A stretch of DNA of 64,000 bases from Selaginella tamariscina. Lineage: Eukaryota > Streptophyta > Lycopodiopsida > Selaginellales > Selaginellaceae. This document shows, piece by piece, positions 11,630 through 23,632 of the stretch. The notes below the pieces were generated by a model. That model made no database searches and was not told the DNA's origin. It saw only the letters and a list, made by a program, of their open reading frames with translations. The stretch spans positions 1 to 64,000 of the forward strand of contig PUQB01000521.1 in the NCBI GenBank assembly GCA_003024785.1, in the 5' to 3' direction. The first letter of the stretch is position 1. Each line of letters starts with the position of its first letter. The translations under genes and the position numbers were made by a program.

Positions 11630-14464
11630 ACCTTGCCTCAAACTCATTCACAACTCCATCGCGTTCTGCAGATTCTCCAATGGTTCCCATGTCGACTCGC
11701 ATGCCGGGTACCCTTTCCACTTAACAAGATATTCACGTTTACGTTTTCGGTCCATGAATGTTTCCCCTTTAATATGCCTCAACTTCAAATTCTTTCTCCT
11801 CACCAACTAACTCTGGGCGGACGTAATTATGATATCTATGTGGATGTTTCTCATCCTTGTGGAATGGCTCGAGCAATTGACATGAAACACATTGTGTATT
11901 GTTCCCAACTCTGGAGGAAGATCTAACCATAAGCCACTTTCCCTACTTGCTTCACCACCTTGTATGGACCTATGTAGTGCGATAGAAACTTCCTCGAAAG
12001 AGTGTTGGAACCTTCAGGTTTTTGGTACTCAACAATACCATATCCCCAACCTGATACTCTACATCCCGCCGATGTTTATCGTACTGCTGACGATACCTTT
12101 CCTGTGCTGCAGCCATCGCTTGACGAGCAGCTTCCCATGTTCGATACAATTGTCCCGTGAACTCTGCTACAGATGGAACTCGATTGCTATCGTCTTTCGG
12201 TAACACCATACTCTGAGGAATACCACCCTTATTCCCAGTTAACACTTCCATCGGGCTACATCCGATTGCAGTGTGTGTCGAGTTATTGTAACATATCTCA
12301 GCCATATCAAGTGTTCAGCCCAATCAAGTTGATCACCTTGAACATAGCATCTGAGATAGTCCTCGACTTGTCGGTTTACCCTCTCCGTCTGACCATCGTT
12401 TGTGGATGATAAGCCGTACTAAACTCAGCATCGTACCAAATTGCTTGAACAACGTTCCCCAAAACTTGCCAGTAAATCGAGGATCCCGATCTGAGATCAT
12501 CGTTTCCGGTAGCCCTCGCACTCTTACGACTTCGTGGAAGAACAACTTGCTGCTGTTTTGCATTCACTGTCTCTACAGTTGGAATGAAATGAGCAACCTT
12601 TGAAAATCGATCGACACCACCATGAGCATTGAAACCACAAGATTTTGGCAATCCCATGATAAAGTCCAAAGTAACACTTTGAAATGGCCGCTCTGGAATC
12701 GGTATACATTGTAACTTCCCAGCTCGTTTTTGCGAACGACTTTTACTTGTTGACATGTGGGGCATGTCTTGACATACTTGGCAACATCATCTATCATACC
12801 CGGCCAATAGAATCCCTGTTTCAACAAAGCCAACGTCTTGTGCCTTCCACCATGTCCTGCCAAAGGAACGTCGTGATGCTCTCTTAATAGCCTCTCCCTC
12901 CATGTCCCTTCTGGAACATAGAGTCTCTTTTCTTTATAATAAAGAACTCCATCTCGTACTGCAAAATGGCCTGTTTGAGTGCATCCATTCGACTTTCTAT
13001 TCCTGCTGGAATATTACCATCTCTTCGTAATTGATGAACTTGTTTCCTCTTTGCCACCAGGCTCAAAGCTTCCTTGGCAAACTTGTCCTGAGGATACGCC
13101 GTCACAAATTCATCCACCAAAGTTGACATGGGTGCTGACATAATACGAAGATGACCCTTTCTACTGAGTGCATCAGCTACCACATTGTCCTTTCCCGCCT
13201 TATGTGATTTCAGGCTGAAATCGTGCCAACTTCTGCTGCCATCTAGCATACTTGGTGATAGCTTCGGCTGCGTTTCAAAATACCTTAGAGTTACACTATC
13301 TGTCCAAACCACAGTGCCATGACTTGGAAGATAATGACGCCAATACTCCAAGGAAGCAACAATAGCATACATCTCCTTTTCGTGAGTAGGCCATCGAGTT
13401 TGCGCGGCATCTAACTTCTTCGAGAAAAAGGACACTGGATGTCCTTTCTGTTGCAATACACCACCAATTGCAAAGTCGGAAGCGTCACATTCTACTTCAA
13501 AGGGATCTTCAAAGATGGGCAACTGCAAAACTGGCTCAGAAGAGATAGCCTCTTTGAGTTTGACGAATGCACGTTGGCACTCTGGAGTCCAATGCCATGG
13601 AATGTTTTTCGTAAGATCTGTCAATGGGGCCGCTATTTCCGAGTAACCCTTTATGAATCTTCGGTAATACCCTGTCAGACCAAGAAATGATCTAACTTCA
13701 TGCACGTCTTTTAAAGTCATCCACTCAGTAATAGCTTGAATTTTCTTTGGGTCCATGGCAACCTCCCCACCTGAGATCAAGTGTCCCAAGAAATCTATCT
13801 TGGTTTGACCAAATGCGCACTTGCTTTCTTTAGCATACAACTGGTTCTCTCTCAACCTCTGAAACACTTTTTCTAAGTGTTCCACATGTTCTTCAATTGT
13901 CGAACTGAAAATCAGAATGTCATCAATATACACCACTACGAACTCGTCTAGATAGTCTCTAAACACATCATCCATCATTGTGCAAAAAGTTGCTGGAGCA
14001 TTGCACAACCCGAATGGCAAGACTAGAAACTCAAATGATCCATAACGCGTTCGAAAAGCGGTCTTCTCAATGTCATTCTCTGCTACCCGAATCTGATGGT
14101 ACCCGATCTCAAGTCTATTCTTGAAAAATACTTTGCTTTTGATAGCCTATCAAATAAGTCGTCCACTCGGAAGAGGATACTTATTTTTGATAGTTATCGC
14201 GTTCAGTGCTCGATAGTCCACACACATTCGCATCGTACCATCCTTTTTCATTACAAACAAGATAGGTGCACCATATGGTGATCGACTAGGTCGAATGTGT
14301 CCTCGACCAATCAATTCTGTCAGCTGTCTCTTCAATTCTACTAACTCTTGAGGATTCAACCGATATGGGGCTCTTGCCGGTGGAGACGAACCTGGCAAAA
14401 TCTCTATCTGTGGTCCACAGCTCGACGTGGAGGTAACTCGGCGGCAAGTCTTCTGGCAACACAT
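11630..14464 (-). pseudogene. pol: Chromovirus-1 pol: RT, RNase H, integrase, chromodomain (frameshifted)
   Basis: Pol copies element RNA into DNA and inserts it. The largest open piece (14020-12884, 378 codons) holds the RT active site YIDDILIF at about residues 32-39, and RNase H beginning ECDASDFAIGGVL near residue 168. Next come the integrase HHCC zinc finger (H4, H8, C34 and C37 of the piece at 12863-12573), the core (DFIMGLPKS, ISDRDPRFTG) and the C-terminal domain. The last block (about 11740-11640) reads [11 protein letters not shown]...STWEPLENL, a chromodomain that would steer insertion to methylated-histone chromatin. Pieces lie in different frames, so several single-base breaks separate them. 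The glutamate-bearing end of the integrase catalytic triad lies in a scrambled stretch near 12400. Confidence 0.9.
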
Positions 14465-14699
14465 CCTTAAACATGTTCAAGACTTCCAAAATAGGTTAGG
14501 AACAGATTCTTGACCATCTCCTATTTTGACTTCACCAGTATCCAAAACCATTGCAAGAAACACACGTTGATGTCTAACTGCTTACGCAACTGAGTTAAGG
14601 TAAGGAACATAGGATTCCAATCCTTATCAGTTAGCGTTTCCATTTGAGTGGTCTTTCTAATGCTTCTTTATCTGCTGCAAGCGTGATTCGATTATCTCC

Positions 14700-16300
14700 G
14701 GAACCCCTCATTTCGATTACATGTTTATGGAACCATTCCATACCCAAACAAAGTCAAACCCCGTCATATTCAAGACAACTAAGTCTAGCTTAGCCTTCCA
14801 ATCTTTGATTTGGACAGGAACTGCCCTTGCTATATTATTAGTATTTTGAGAACCTTTGCCAAAATTGATCTTTATTTCACACATCTTTATTACATCCAAA
14901 TTCAATCGACGAGCTAGACTAGTCGATATGAAGTTGTATGTTGCTCCAGTATCGATCATCATTCGGACTCGGTCCCCTCGTATCCTTCCTGTCAAATATA
15001 GCAAAGGGTCAGTTTTGTCTTGAATAGCGAATAAGGCAGGTTGTGTCTGGCACAACATTACCTCTTCTGACTCATCTTCCGGATCTTCAAGCGTTTCTGG
15101 TTCAGCAACTTCCTCTTCTACCATCGCCTTGAAATGTCCTGATTGTTGTGAGGGTGCCGGACACTCTTTAGCAAAATGACCAGGCTTGTTACAATTATAA
15201 CATTTCACGACCCCGCCTGCGGAACGCGGGGAGCAGACTTTGGAGCCGATCCTTTGGTCTGCTGAGGAGGTGGTAACGCCAATGGTTTCCGAAATCCGGT
15301 GGGTCTTGATGTGTCCGAAAACTTGGAACTGCCGACAAAGGGACTTGCACTTCGAATTGATGTGATTGATTGGTCTTCCTATCAAACCTTCTGAACCCAG
15401 ACTTTGGAGGAAACCTCCTTGGTTTAGGTTTTGCTTCCTCCCCTTTGTACAAGTCTTCTAACGACATGCCATAAGCAACCTTTTGAGCTGCCTCTTGACA
15501 TTCCCGATAGCTTGTGGCTTGTACCTTAAGATCTCCCTTCGCGTTTTCTCATTCAAGCTAGCCATGAAGCAACTTCGAGCTTCATCATCGCTCATATTTG
15601 GCACCAATCGCCGTACACTTTCGAATCGATAAACGTGGTCCATGGACTTCCCCGAACTCCCTGTTGACAAAGTGCCAGGTCAGCACGCAATCGCAAACCG
15701 AGATCATCCGGCATATACTGCTTTTTGATCTCCTTTTTCATGTGCTTCCAGCTGTTTCGGTATCCACGTTCACCTTCAACAATTCGCCACCAAGTCTTAG
15801 CTTCTTCTTTAAGAAACTGCTTGGCACATGCAACCTTTTCTGTCTTTCTCACGGAAGCAGCCTCGAAATAGCTTTCCATATCATACAACCAGTCATCCAA
15901 AACCTTGTAATCCTTTGAACCCATGAAATTCGAAGGCTTTACCGGTTTGAATTTACTGGGACCTCCACCAACTACTTCCGTCGAAGAATCTGATTCAGAG
16001 GAACCTGACTCTGAGTCATGCTTCTTCTTCTTTTCCGTGTGTCTGGTTGCGGAACACTGGCACTGCGTATTCGTTGGAATCCGAACGGCAACATTATCGA
16101 TTCGGTCGTTCAACCCCAAGAACATCCCCTCGAAGTTCTTTAGGGCATCCATCATTATTTCTCGCCAACCAGGTCGTTGTCTAACCTAGGGGGTCGACCT
16201 GGATCAGCCTCATCCATCTCCTCATTTTGAGCCTCTGCGACAGCCCTCTCTGCCTCAGGCTCTGGTTGCTTTCTTTGCTCATCGTATTGAACCCTAGTTC
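14700..16300 (-). pseudogene. gag: Chromovirus-1 gag-protease (frameshifted)
   Basis: Gag forms the particle that packages element RNA, and protease matures it. An open frame from 16155 (187 codons) has an acidic serine-rich stretch then a capsid-like retrotransposon Gag region. Further pieces (15670-15458, 15467-15195) continue it in other frames. The 222-codon piece 15385-14717 holds the zinc knuckle CYNCNKPGHFAKEC (residues about 62-75) and the aspartic protease motif IDTGATYNF (about 144-152). Sequence upstream to about 16290 also looks Gag-like, so the true start is probably there, with a frameshift near 16180. At least three frame breaks are present. Confidence 0.87.
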
Positions 16301-16591
16301 AACACTCGGAGAATATGCTTGGAATATTCCCAATGTGAAGTTGGAAACACCCTGCACAGGTTGTACACCCACACACATCAGCTTAAACTAGCATAAGACT
16401 TTCGGACATACCTAGAATCTCACGCCGACTCACTGAGCAAGTGTTCTCCGAAGTTTGACAACTCACAGGATCAAACTCTCTGCGCAGAATACAGACATGT
16501 TAACCAAAGCGATAGAGTAGATCAAGAATTTAGAGTTATCTAAACATTGAAACACCTATGACTTAAGGTAGTCCTACTGACCGCAGAGAAC

Positions 16592-16607
16592 TTGCTCCGA
16601 TACCAAT
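16592..16607 (-). promoter_or_regulatory. Primer-binding site of chromovirus-1 (initiator Met-tRNA)
   Basis: On the minus strand, just inside the 5' LTR, the sequence is ATTGGTATCGGAGCAA. It matches the plant iMet tRNA primer site TGGTATCAGAGC with one mismatch. Confidence 0.85.
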
Positions 16608-17575
16608 TGTCAGAGTTTTTACCTGGTGCCACAAAGGCGGCTTGCCAGGTGCCAACCCTGGAATCCCCTCTCTGGAAACCCCACGGAATCTGGTAAAGTA
16701 ACCCGTATTAGGAACCCAAGCCTTAGGAACTCAAACCCTAACTGACTAAGTCCACGAACGAGACTCACCTTGTGAATCAGGATACACGGACTAGCCGAGC
16801 TTTAGGTGTCGTTCCTAGCTTGGCGTGGTTGAGGCGGCCGGAGCAAGGCCTCAACCACTAGTTCTGCGGAACGTGAACTCGGGCAATGTCTTTGAGCTTG
16901 CGAGCAGGTTTTCGGACCAAGGAATCTGACTAACTCCTTGGAAGTGACGTGCCCTATCTCAAAGGCAAGATCCTGCCAACGATAAGGATAGTCTAACCCT
17001 AGGGTGGGTTGTACCCCTGTCGTGTGGAAGTTTGGGCGGCACAACAGAGGGTTGCACCTTGACGACACAAGCTTAGCTTGCACCGGTAGGAGGTTAACGA
17101 GCTCTCTTTTGAACCCAGGAAGCCTCACTACATATACTCTACCTTATTTATGTGACGGACCCCCCCCCCCTGTTTACCTAAATGAGTAAGTGGGCTGGCA
17201 CGGAAATGCCAGCCCTTAGAGAAAATGGTTGTCCTAACCTAACCCTAAACCTAACCCCTAGGGGGGGGTATTAGGGCGTGGGGTTAGGGCAACCCTAGGG
17301 TTAGGTCAACCCTAGGGTGTCCCTAACCCTTATTTTGACAAGCTATACTTTATAACCTAGAACGTCAAACCGGGGGAGAGTTTCTAGAAGGTAAGTTCTA
17401 GCTTCGCCTAGAGTTTCCTGCAAATACCTAATGACACCCGGCCGGACCATCACTAGATACCCAAGTGCACTAACGGGCCTGTTTCCTACTACATCTAGGG
17501 TTCGTCACACAACTCGGTAAGTAACAACAGTCAAACCCCAAAGTAAAGGGTCGAGTCATAGTAAAAACTATGACA
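16608..17575 (-). repeat. Chromovirus-1 5' LTR
   Basis: The LTR is 968 bp with the same ends as the 3' LTR and is almost identical to it. It carries a candidate TATA box and telomere-like blocks (about 17230-17330). Confidence 0.93.
17140..17155 (-). promoter_or_regulatory. Candidate LTR core promoter (TATA-like)
   Basis: On the minus strand CACATAAATAAGG follows a run of ten G's and precedes AGAGTATATGTAG. The same block recurs in every LTR of both families in the window (for example 17671-17683 plus, 23209-23222 plus), which fits a core promoter. No transcript evidence is available. Confidence 0.4.
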
Positions 17576-17580
17576 GTTAG
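17576..17580. repeat. Target-site duplication GTTAG (right, chromovirus-1)
   Basis: Identical to 10283-10287. The host LTR sequence resumes with GCTAAGTTAAACACTC. Confidence 0.92.
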
Positions 17581-18947
17581 GCTAAGTTAAACACTCTCTC
17601 ATTAACTTAATAAGGGGCAAGCTAATTTAGTGCCAGCCCACTTACACATACAGGAAAGGGGGGGGTCCGTCACATAAATAAGGTAAAGTATGTAGGAATG
17701 AGGGTTCCTGGGTTCATGACTGAGCTCGTTACTCTTCTCCCGGTGCAAGCTCTAGGTTGTGTCGTTAAGGCACAACCTCTGTTGTGCCACCCTAACTTCC
17801 AGATGACAGGGGTACGTCCCACCTTCGGGTAGCTTACCCTTAACATTGGCGAATCCATGCCTGGAAGGTCTTGTCGGATGCACGTTCCAAGAGGCAGAGG
17901 TTGAGGCTTGTCTCCAACCTCCTCCTCCACGTCAAGCTAGGTGTAACACTCACGGCCAAGTAAGGCACATCTGTGTCCTTGTCCAACCGTGGGCGTGGGA
18001 TCTTGTTTGATGAGTTTGCATTACCCAGTTCCTGAGGGTTCACTAAGGGGTTCTAGAGTTGGCATTTAGGAGCCACGTTTGTGGCACTTGGTGCAACTCT
18101 TGAAGCTAAGAGTTATGGCATGATAGCCCACATCGGGGAAGGTACTGTCACATAGAGATGTACACTAGGCTAAACGTCACATGATACAACGCCCGAGGCA
18201 CGCCCTTTGGGGTTATGTCATGGGCTTGTCGCCAAGGGGTTGACAAACAGGCATGCTTATGCTCGCGCTAGGGTGCTAAGTCTTGGGCATTTGCTCAAGG
18301 GAGGTTAGGTCTCGTAACTAGGTGTGCTTAGGCACACTTGGCTAGGAGAGTGTTCTCCTTGGAATCCAGGGGTTGAACAACCTAAGCTCGTTAGCATAAG
18401 CCCTTTCATGAGGCACTCGCAAGGTCATGTACTTGGGGCTATCTAAACCTAGCCTTAGGGAGTTTGCTTAGCAGAAAACTCGTGTCCGTCTACGGCGCAC
18501 ACTCGTGTCCTCACTAAGTACTAGCCCTAGGTCTAGGGTATGACTTGGCCACTCAAACCCTTAGGGGTTAGTTGTGGTTCAAGGTACCCCTTGTTGCCCT
18601 AAAGGGGATGATGGTGATTCCTCAAGGGGTAAGTGACGATGCCTTAATTCTATCACAGGGGTATGTGTAAGACACATTTCCTTTGTGAGGTTAGGGCATG
18701 AGCATGTCTAGGTCTACTAGGACAGGATCCTAAACTCTACTCGGGTTATCCTCTAGGGTTCAGGGGATGGTCATTTTAGGGGACTTAGGGTAGGACTCTA
18801 AGTCTTCTGCCCAATTGGGCCTCTGAGTCAGACTCTTAGGGAACCATCTTAGAAGACTTAGCATTGTTACACAAGTTGATGACGCCGGATGGCCACTTGG
18901 CATCCACGTGTTGCCACGTGTTGGCCCTTTGGGTCAAAACTCTGATA
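17581..18947 (+). repeat. LARD-1 5' LTR, second part
   Basis: Continues the LTR interrupted at 10287 and ends at AAAACTCTGATA beside the primer-binding site. It contains a run of eight G's, the TATA-like block (17671-17683) and non-coding sequence shared with 25399-26250, 47521-48678 and, reversed, 23633-25398 and 51310-52968. Confidence 0.87.
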
Positions 18948-18949
18948 AT

Positions 18950-18962
18950 TGGTATTGGAGCC
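18950..18962 (+). promoter_or_regulatory. Primer-binding site of LARD-1
   Basis: TGGTATTGGAGCC lies two bases after the LTR end. It differs from the iMet tRNA site TGGTATCAGAGCC at two positions. Confidence 0.8.
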
Positions 18963-21900
18963 ATTCTCTACGGTCAGTAGGACTACCTAAAGTTGTAGGG
19001 TGTCTTAGGGTTTAGTTAGTTCTAAATTCTTGAAGTACTTTATTACTTTTGGCTAACGTCTGAATTCTGCGTGGAGAGTTGGTCCTAAGATCTATAACTC
19101 TTCATATTTATACCTACTTCTTAAATGGGTGTGGGTTATGGACTCGAATGTCAAAGGTAACACTTGGAAGTCAACTTCCAAGTTGTATGCTAGGTTATTT
19201 TACCTTGTGGTCGTCTTGGTTACTTTACCATATACTTTTACAAAACATGGCATGTTAGTTTGTTCTGGCTTACAAACTAAGTCTTGTGAGGTGGGTCTTG
19301 TGATATCCTAAATTTACACATTATTGAAAATTTTCTTTTTTTTTAAGGTGTTTGAATTTGGGATAACACATGATTTGGAAATAAATAGTGTCCATTGAGT
19401 TTTGGCTTAGGTCAAGATTCAATATCGGGTTCGACATTAGTGTTCAAACGGGGAAAGACTTGTGTTCAAAAGTGCGTCTTTGACTTTGGGAGAAGGGGCA
19501 TATTTAAACATAAGAGTGAACACTACATTCTGACAAAAAGTTGTAAAATAAGCTCTCATTATAGTGGTGTTTTTCAGAGTGTAACTCCAGAAGCAGACAT
19601 GGTGATGAACTTATAATACAACGAAATGTTAAATATTAACATATGATGAATATGTTAAGCAGTTGGTTCGAAGATCCAATGTAATCAAAGTATTATCTGA
19701 TGTTCGCAATATTTTGATGATGCTAGCTACAAGTAACATTAGGTGGAATAGTTTATTAAGTTCAAGTCACCTAATTTGAACAAAGTACAACTTGAAACCT
19801 TAGTTGGTTGTAAGCGCGCACTTTGTATTCAAATTAGCTAACTCAACTAACTGATTATGAAGTTGTCTCATGTGGGATCTTAAAAATGAGATAAAATAAT
19901 AGATTTTGGTAGTAGACGGATTTAATGTTGCATCCCTATCAATGCAGCTTTGGGATAGATGGCATGATCTATTCAAAAAAAGTAATGTTGGAAACATATG
20001 TTTACATTTTCAGTTTACTAAGTAATGAAGAACTTGCATAGTGAAGGCGTTCGGCGCACACTTGTGCATTTTCATTGTTAACTCTTTAATCTTGGAATCT
20101 GTAACGTTGTTTGCAATGTGGGAATAAGCTCTTGAACAAAGGTGATTCCTTGGTTAAAAGAGCATGATTTGGGATTCTCCACTTTGGTTATTAACTAAGG
20201 AAACTTACTAAGTTTGATAGCTTATGTTGGGAACTATCGATGAGCTAGTAATAGTAGGATTTCCATTAGAGGTTTAAGTGCATGTATCTCCTTAGAGAGT
20301 CGGTATTCAATGAGAATTAGAAATTAATATTAAAAATCAATATCAATTTCATTTTGGAGTCAAATACAATTATTCAAAGATGGTTTCTTGATTGTGTATC
20401 ATGGTCGCAAATGTGGCACTTAAAGAACAAATAAAGTATGTATCTTCAGTCCTTCGGAATATTGAAAAGTAAACTTTTCTTATTTGAAGGTTGATGGTGT
20501 TTCTTGGGTTCGTTACAAGTTTTATCTCAAGGTTTGATGGTGTTCCTTGAGTTGAGTTTAACATTCGTAAAAGTACAATATCGAGTTTTGTGATTAACTC
20601 AAAAGTTGGTGTCCCTTCTTGATGATTGTAATTCAAGGTTCTTAACATATGGTTCAATATCCGGTTCGAGAATATGAGGTTTCCTATGAGATATTTATAT
20701 TTCTAGCCTTTGACAAAATTTGTGATAATCTTTTCAAGATTGGTTATAAATACTTGTCAAAATATGATATGATATGTCTTCAATATTGAGTTTGGAGCGC
20801 TCAATATCAAAAACTTGGTTATGATCACATGAACTGGCCATAATCATATAATAGAAAGACTAAGCAGACTTGAGTTCGACACTTTGGTAAGATAGTACCT
20901 TAGTGTAGTAACTTGAAACATGTTTTTAAGTTAGTTGAGAAATGAGGCGTTTCTCAATACATTGCTTGAGGGTAATGTGGTACTTTGTGAATGGCTAGGT
21001 GTCTGGAATGAATAATGTATCTTAGCTCAACATACTTAACTAAATATCTTATTCATGTTTGGGAAGATGCTGACTTATGAGATATGACTAAAACATGAAG
21101 TTAATATGACACTTTAGTGTTATGATAACATTTATGTGGAGGTTAATATCTTACTAAATCAGTTAATGAACCAAACACTAGTTATGATTCTTCTTAGCCT
21201 TTGAAACAAGTTTCTCAAATACTGTCGTAACATTATATTTCTATCTCAAAATTGAAGTCGATTCATATAAATTAAGACCATGTCTATATTATAGTTGTAA
21301 CATTTTGATAAATTGATACGATTATAAGGTTATATCTGCTAGTATAACAACTAGTTAATAAACTTAGGATTTGAACATTAAAAACGATCATTATCCATTT
21401 GAGAGTATCAATATCAAAATTACAACTGTTTATGGAATAAGGATTAGTTTTAAAAGATGTTTATCAAAACACTAATTGTTCGAATTAGTGAAAATGCTAT
21501 ACTTTGGTATAGTGTTGAGAAACATTTACGAAAATCAGTTAAGAGTTGGAAAAATATAATGTTACGAAGGCGTGCAATATTCTGAGTTTAGAGAGACTCT
21601 TATCATGGAAACTAAGTTTTGAAATTTGATATTTTTAAACTTAATGAGATAAAGAGTTAGAAAGTATTGAACGGCATCTAGTATGATGTACTCTTTGGGG
21701 AATGAGTACAATGAAAGTGACAATTAAAAGACGTGTTATCTAAGGTCATCAATTGAGGCACTAGAGATGGGTTGAATTTCCTAGTTTCCACATTAATTTG
21801 TAAGAAAGGTATGTTAACTTATCTGGTCCCTGAACTGGTCAATGTTATGAAAGAGTACAAGCTAGGTGCGAAAGACGAATGGTAGAGCTGTCAAGCACGG

Positions 21901-22379
21901 GTCGTGACAAAGCTATCACACTTGGTTGTAGATTTGACTCAATTTGGTTCTTATCGGGAATAAATTATGTTAATGCCACACCAAGTGGATGGCATTTGGC
22001 AGATTGGTATGACCTTGTTGTATAACATGTGTATAGCTATGCGCCTCTGTGATCGCCCTGGCCAGATTACATGTCTACAAAAAACAGGGTTTCAGGATAG
22101 TACTCTGAGTATCGAAAAAGAGCTTGATTCCGATAAAGTCTCATACCTAGTCTGACGTAACTATATACTAACAAGGGATAGGTATAGTAGCATGTAAAGG
22201 GGTAATGAGAAGCACCGAGGGATACAGAAAAGTGAGGCTATATACTATGACATGTGGAAATGTGCAACAATTGGAGAAATGTGAAGGCATTTGGTTAAGC
22301 ACTTGAGATGGACGTCAAAGTGCTTGTTGTGTGCTAAGACAACAGGGTCGTCAATAAGCGTTTGATATTAAGAAATAAA
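18963..22379 (+). other. LARD-1 interior, no recognisable genes
   Basis: About 3.4 kb of AT-rich sequence with only short frames (at most 95 codons) that show no zinc knuckle, protease, RT or integrase motif. Parts recur at 8835-9865 (reversed), 44161-44490 and 55367-55680, so the region is a shared family sequence and not random filler. The frame at 21967-22155 has no recognisable features. Confidence 0.7.
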
Positions 22380-22746
22380 GCAAGTCTTTATTTCTTATTA
22401 ACCAAGGGGCGGCAACAACACTAACTAGAGGCCTCCAATATAAATTCTAGTTAAGTAAGAAATTAACCAGTGTTGTGTGTGTCGGGTGACAGACTTTGCA
22501 GACATGCAAAAGGTCTCCAAGTGACTTCATGTCATAGGTGGTGCCTCCGGCAGCTGGGTTTACGACTCAGTGAACAACAGTTTTGAAGTACTTGGTTTCG
22601 CGTAATGCAAGGGGTAATAAAACTTATGTGAACTTTTGGCTGGACTCTACATAGAGTGATATGTTAGTTTGGTTAATTTTTTCTAACATTATCTAGCCTT
22701 GGATTGAACGTCAACGAGGACGTTGACATTTTCAAAGGCGTGAGTG
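22380..22746 (+). other. LARD-1 3' non-coding region and polypurine tract
   Basis: Closely matches the chromovirus-1 3' region (11245-11625 reversed), including AACGAGGACGTTGACATT and the final tract AAAGGCGTGAGTG (22734-22746) before the 3' LTR. It is the strongest link between the non-coding element and its presumed helper. Confidence 0.8.
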
Positions 22747-23140
22747 TGTCATAGTTTTTATTATAACTCGACCCTTTACTTTGGACGTTGACTGTTGTTA
22801 CCTACTGTACTTTGTTGACGGGACCTTAGATGTAGTGAGAAACAGCCCCGCTTAGTGCACTTAGGTGTTTAGGGTAGTCCAGCCGACTATCTTACATGTC
22901 GCAAGAAACTCTAAGTGAAGGTAGCACTTACCTTCTAGAAAATCCACCCCCGATTTTGACGTCTAGTAAGGTGAGTTTGGCATGTAAATAGGGTTAGGAA
23001 CACCCCTAGGGTTGACCTAACCCTAGGGTTACCCTAACCCACACCCTAAAAAACCCCACCCCTTGGGTAGGGTTTTAGGGTTAGAGTAGGCTAAGTTAAA
23101 CACTCTCTCATTAACTTAATAAGGGGCAAGCTAATTTAGT

Positions 23141-23166
23141 CTGAACCCTAAACCCTAAACCCTAAA
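23141..23166. repeat. Short interstitial telomeric insertion, three CCCTAAA units
   Basis: Between GCTAATTTAGT and CCAGCCCAC the sister LTR (17627-17640) has only GC. Here a stretch with three CCCTAAA units is inserted. Confidence 0.8.
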
Positions 23167-23632
23167 CCAGCCCACTTACACATACAGGAAGGGGGGGGGG
23201 GGGGGCCGTCACATAAATAAGGTAAAGTATGTAGGAATGAGGATTCCTGGGTTCATGACTGAGCTCGTTACTCTTCTCCCGATGCAAGCTCTAGGTTGTG
23301 TCATCAAGGCACAACCCTTTGTTGTGCCACCCTAACTTCCAGATGACAGGGGTACGTCCCACCTTCGGGTAGTTTACCCTTAACGTGGCGAATCCATGCC
23401 TGGGAGGTTTTGTCGGGATGCACGTTCCAAGGCAGAGGTTGAGGCTTGTCTCCAACTTCCTCCTCCACGTCAAGCTAGGTTGTAGCACTCATGACCAAGA
23501 AAGGCACATCTTGTGTCCTTTTCCAACCATGGCGTGGGATCTTGTTTGACGAGTTCGCATTACCCAGTTCCTGAGGGTTCACTAAGGGGTTCTAGAGTTG
23601 GCATTTAGGAGCCACGTTTGTGCACTTGCAAT

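Larger units (their letters stand above)
10288..17575 (-). mobile_element. Chromovirus-1: complete Ty3/gypsy retrotransposon with chromodomain
   Basis: A 7.3-kb element on the minus strand. It has LTRs at 16608-17575 (5') and 10288-11244 (3'), a Met-tRNA primer-binding site beside the 5' LTR, Gag with zinc knuckle, protease, RT, RNase H, integrase and chromodomain, a 3' non-coding region and a polypurine tract. Perfect GTTAG duplications flank it. The LTRs are nearly identical, differing mainly by small deletions in the left copy, so insertion is recent. The coding region nevertheless has several frameshifts and stops, so no full polyprotein is encoded as read. Confidence 0.95.

Noticed and set aside
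19129..19311. Short frame repeated at 9736-9921 (minus) as a small conserved gene
   Set aside because: The whole surrounding 1 kb is duplicated as LARD interior, so conservation of the frame is not evidence of coding.
21967..22155. 62-codon frame in the LARD interior
   Set aside because: No motif, no homology in the window, and length within chance expectation.
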